64,000 nucleotides of DNA from Streptococcus urinalis 2285-97 (GTDB lineage: Bacteria; Bacillota; Bacilli; Lactobacillales; Streptococcaceae). The DNA lies in NCBI RefSeq assembly GCF_000188055.2, contig NZ_AEUZ02000001.1, forward strand, positions 1,254,001-1,318,000. Reading direction: 5' to 3'. Below the pieces are notes generated by a model that had not been told where the DNA came from, ran no database searches, and saw only the letters and a program-made list of their open reading frames with translations. Of the stretch, positions 63,676 through 64,000 are shown one piece after another; position 1 is the first letter of the stretch, and every line of letters begins with the position of its first letter. The position numbers and the translations under genes were made by a program.

Positions 63676-64000
63676 TTATAAGTCTTCTTTTTTCAATGGT
63701 TTTACATCTTTGAGTAATGGATGATTTTTATCAGCTTCAGAAACCTCAGCTTCTCCGAGATTTTCCCAAGTGATCCCTAGACTTGGATCAGCATAATTTA
63801 CAAAGGCATACTTTGGTTTTAACTCTAATGCCCAGTAATCATTTACTAGATAACTATAGGAAACTTTATCTGATAAAACTTGAAAACCATTAGCAACACC
63901 ACGGGGGACAAAAATACCCTTAGAAGCATCAATAATCGTTTGGTAAACTTGACCAAATGAATCTCCTTCACGAAGATCAACCCATGTTCCTAACACTTTT
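63676..64000 (-). CDS. rmlC: dTDP-4-dehydrorhamnose 3,5-epimerase, N-terminus beyond the window
   Basis: About 107 residues of the cupin-fold epimerase, read in frame to base 64000 with no stop: VLGTWVDLREGDSFGQVYQTII, IFVPRGVANGFQVLS, SYLVNDYWALELKPKYAF and a C-terminal tail (NHPLLKDVKPLKKEDL). The catalytic His and substrate loop lie in the missing part. Directly upstream of rmlB in the usual streptococcal rmlA–rmlC–rmlB order. Confidence 0.93.
   Translation of the reverse strand, partial: KVLGTWVDLREGDSFGQVYQTIIDASKGIFVPRGVANGFQVLSDKVSYSYLVNDYWALELKPKYAFVNYADPSLGITWENLGEAEVSEADKNHPLLKDVKPLKKEDL

Overview
The window is a low-GC Firmicutes chromosome segment that looks like Streptococcus, most plausibly the pyogenic / S. 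uberis–parauberis–iniae–agalactiae side of the genus. This rests on protein-level resemblance and gene order (rpiA–deoB, mnmE, pepV, lepA, glmM–cdaR–cdaA, murT–gatD, pdhABC–lpdA–lplA, RNase J2, fbpA/pavA, rmlB/rmlC), on the AT-rich intergenic DNA and on the short T-tailed hairpin terminators. The species cannot be fixed from sequence alone. I see no phage, insertion sequence, CRISPR array, rRNA or tRNA gene.

Layout. 1–7.9 kb: nucleoside and pentose metabolism (deoB partial, rpiA), tRNA modification (mnmE), dipeptidase pepV, a nitroreductase, a broken membrane protein and uvrC. 7.9–11.6 kb: an MFS carrier, a ROK repressor with a palindromic operator over the carrier promoter, and gabD with a perfect cre box. 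11.7–20.7 kb: a decaying accessory region with a frameshifted HAD phosphatase, a DeoR regulator lacking its HTH, a frameshifted MFS carrier, a MerR-type regulon (AKR, zinc ADH, merR, cupin, carboxymuconolactone decarboxylase-like) with two broken members, and a frameshifted alpha/beta hydrolase. 20.7–35.5 kb: core housekeeping (msrB, lepA, ndk, hemW operon, c-di-AMP/glmM operon, murT–gatD, dus). 35.6–38.9 kb: a YvfRSTU-like ABC exporter plus two-component system in which three of four genes carry an in-frame stop. 39–45.5 kb: lipoate ligase and pyruvate dehydrogenase complex. 45.7–50.4 kb: ABC-F protein, esterase, RNase J2. 50.6–53.5 kb: a TrpX-type aromatic amino-acid ABC transporter preceded by what looks like a ribosome-sensing tryptophan attenuator. 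53.6–64 kb: fbpA, acetolactate/acetoin genes, a TPR protein, an AI-2E family exporter, two NUDIX hydrolases, a broken lactonase, and dTDP-rhamnose genes (rmlB, rmlC partial).

How it fits together. The intact genes are mainly core metabolism, translation and envelope functions. About eleven genes are broken by single-base indels, in-frame stops, an N-terminal deletion or short tandem duplications (5 and 17 bp); a further 22-bp duplication alters a start region. These sit mostly in transport, sensing and detoxification genes, which fits reductive, host-restricted evolution, although sequencing error cannot be excluded for the homopolymer cases. The observations most worth following are the Trp leader peptide/attenuator (53.27–53.49 kb), three genes that look leaderless (uvrC, hemW, murT), the MerR regulon with paired 19-bp-spacer promoters and a cysteine-free regulator, the selectively inactivated sensor–exporter operon, and TTGTGAAA (Rex-like) motifs shared by the als and pdh promoters.
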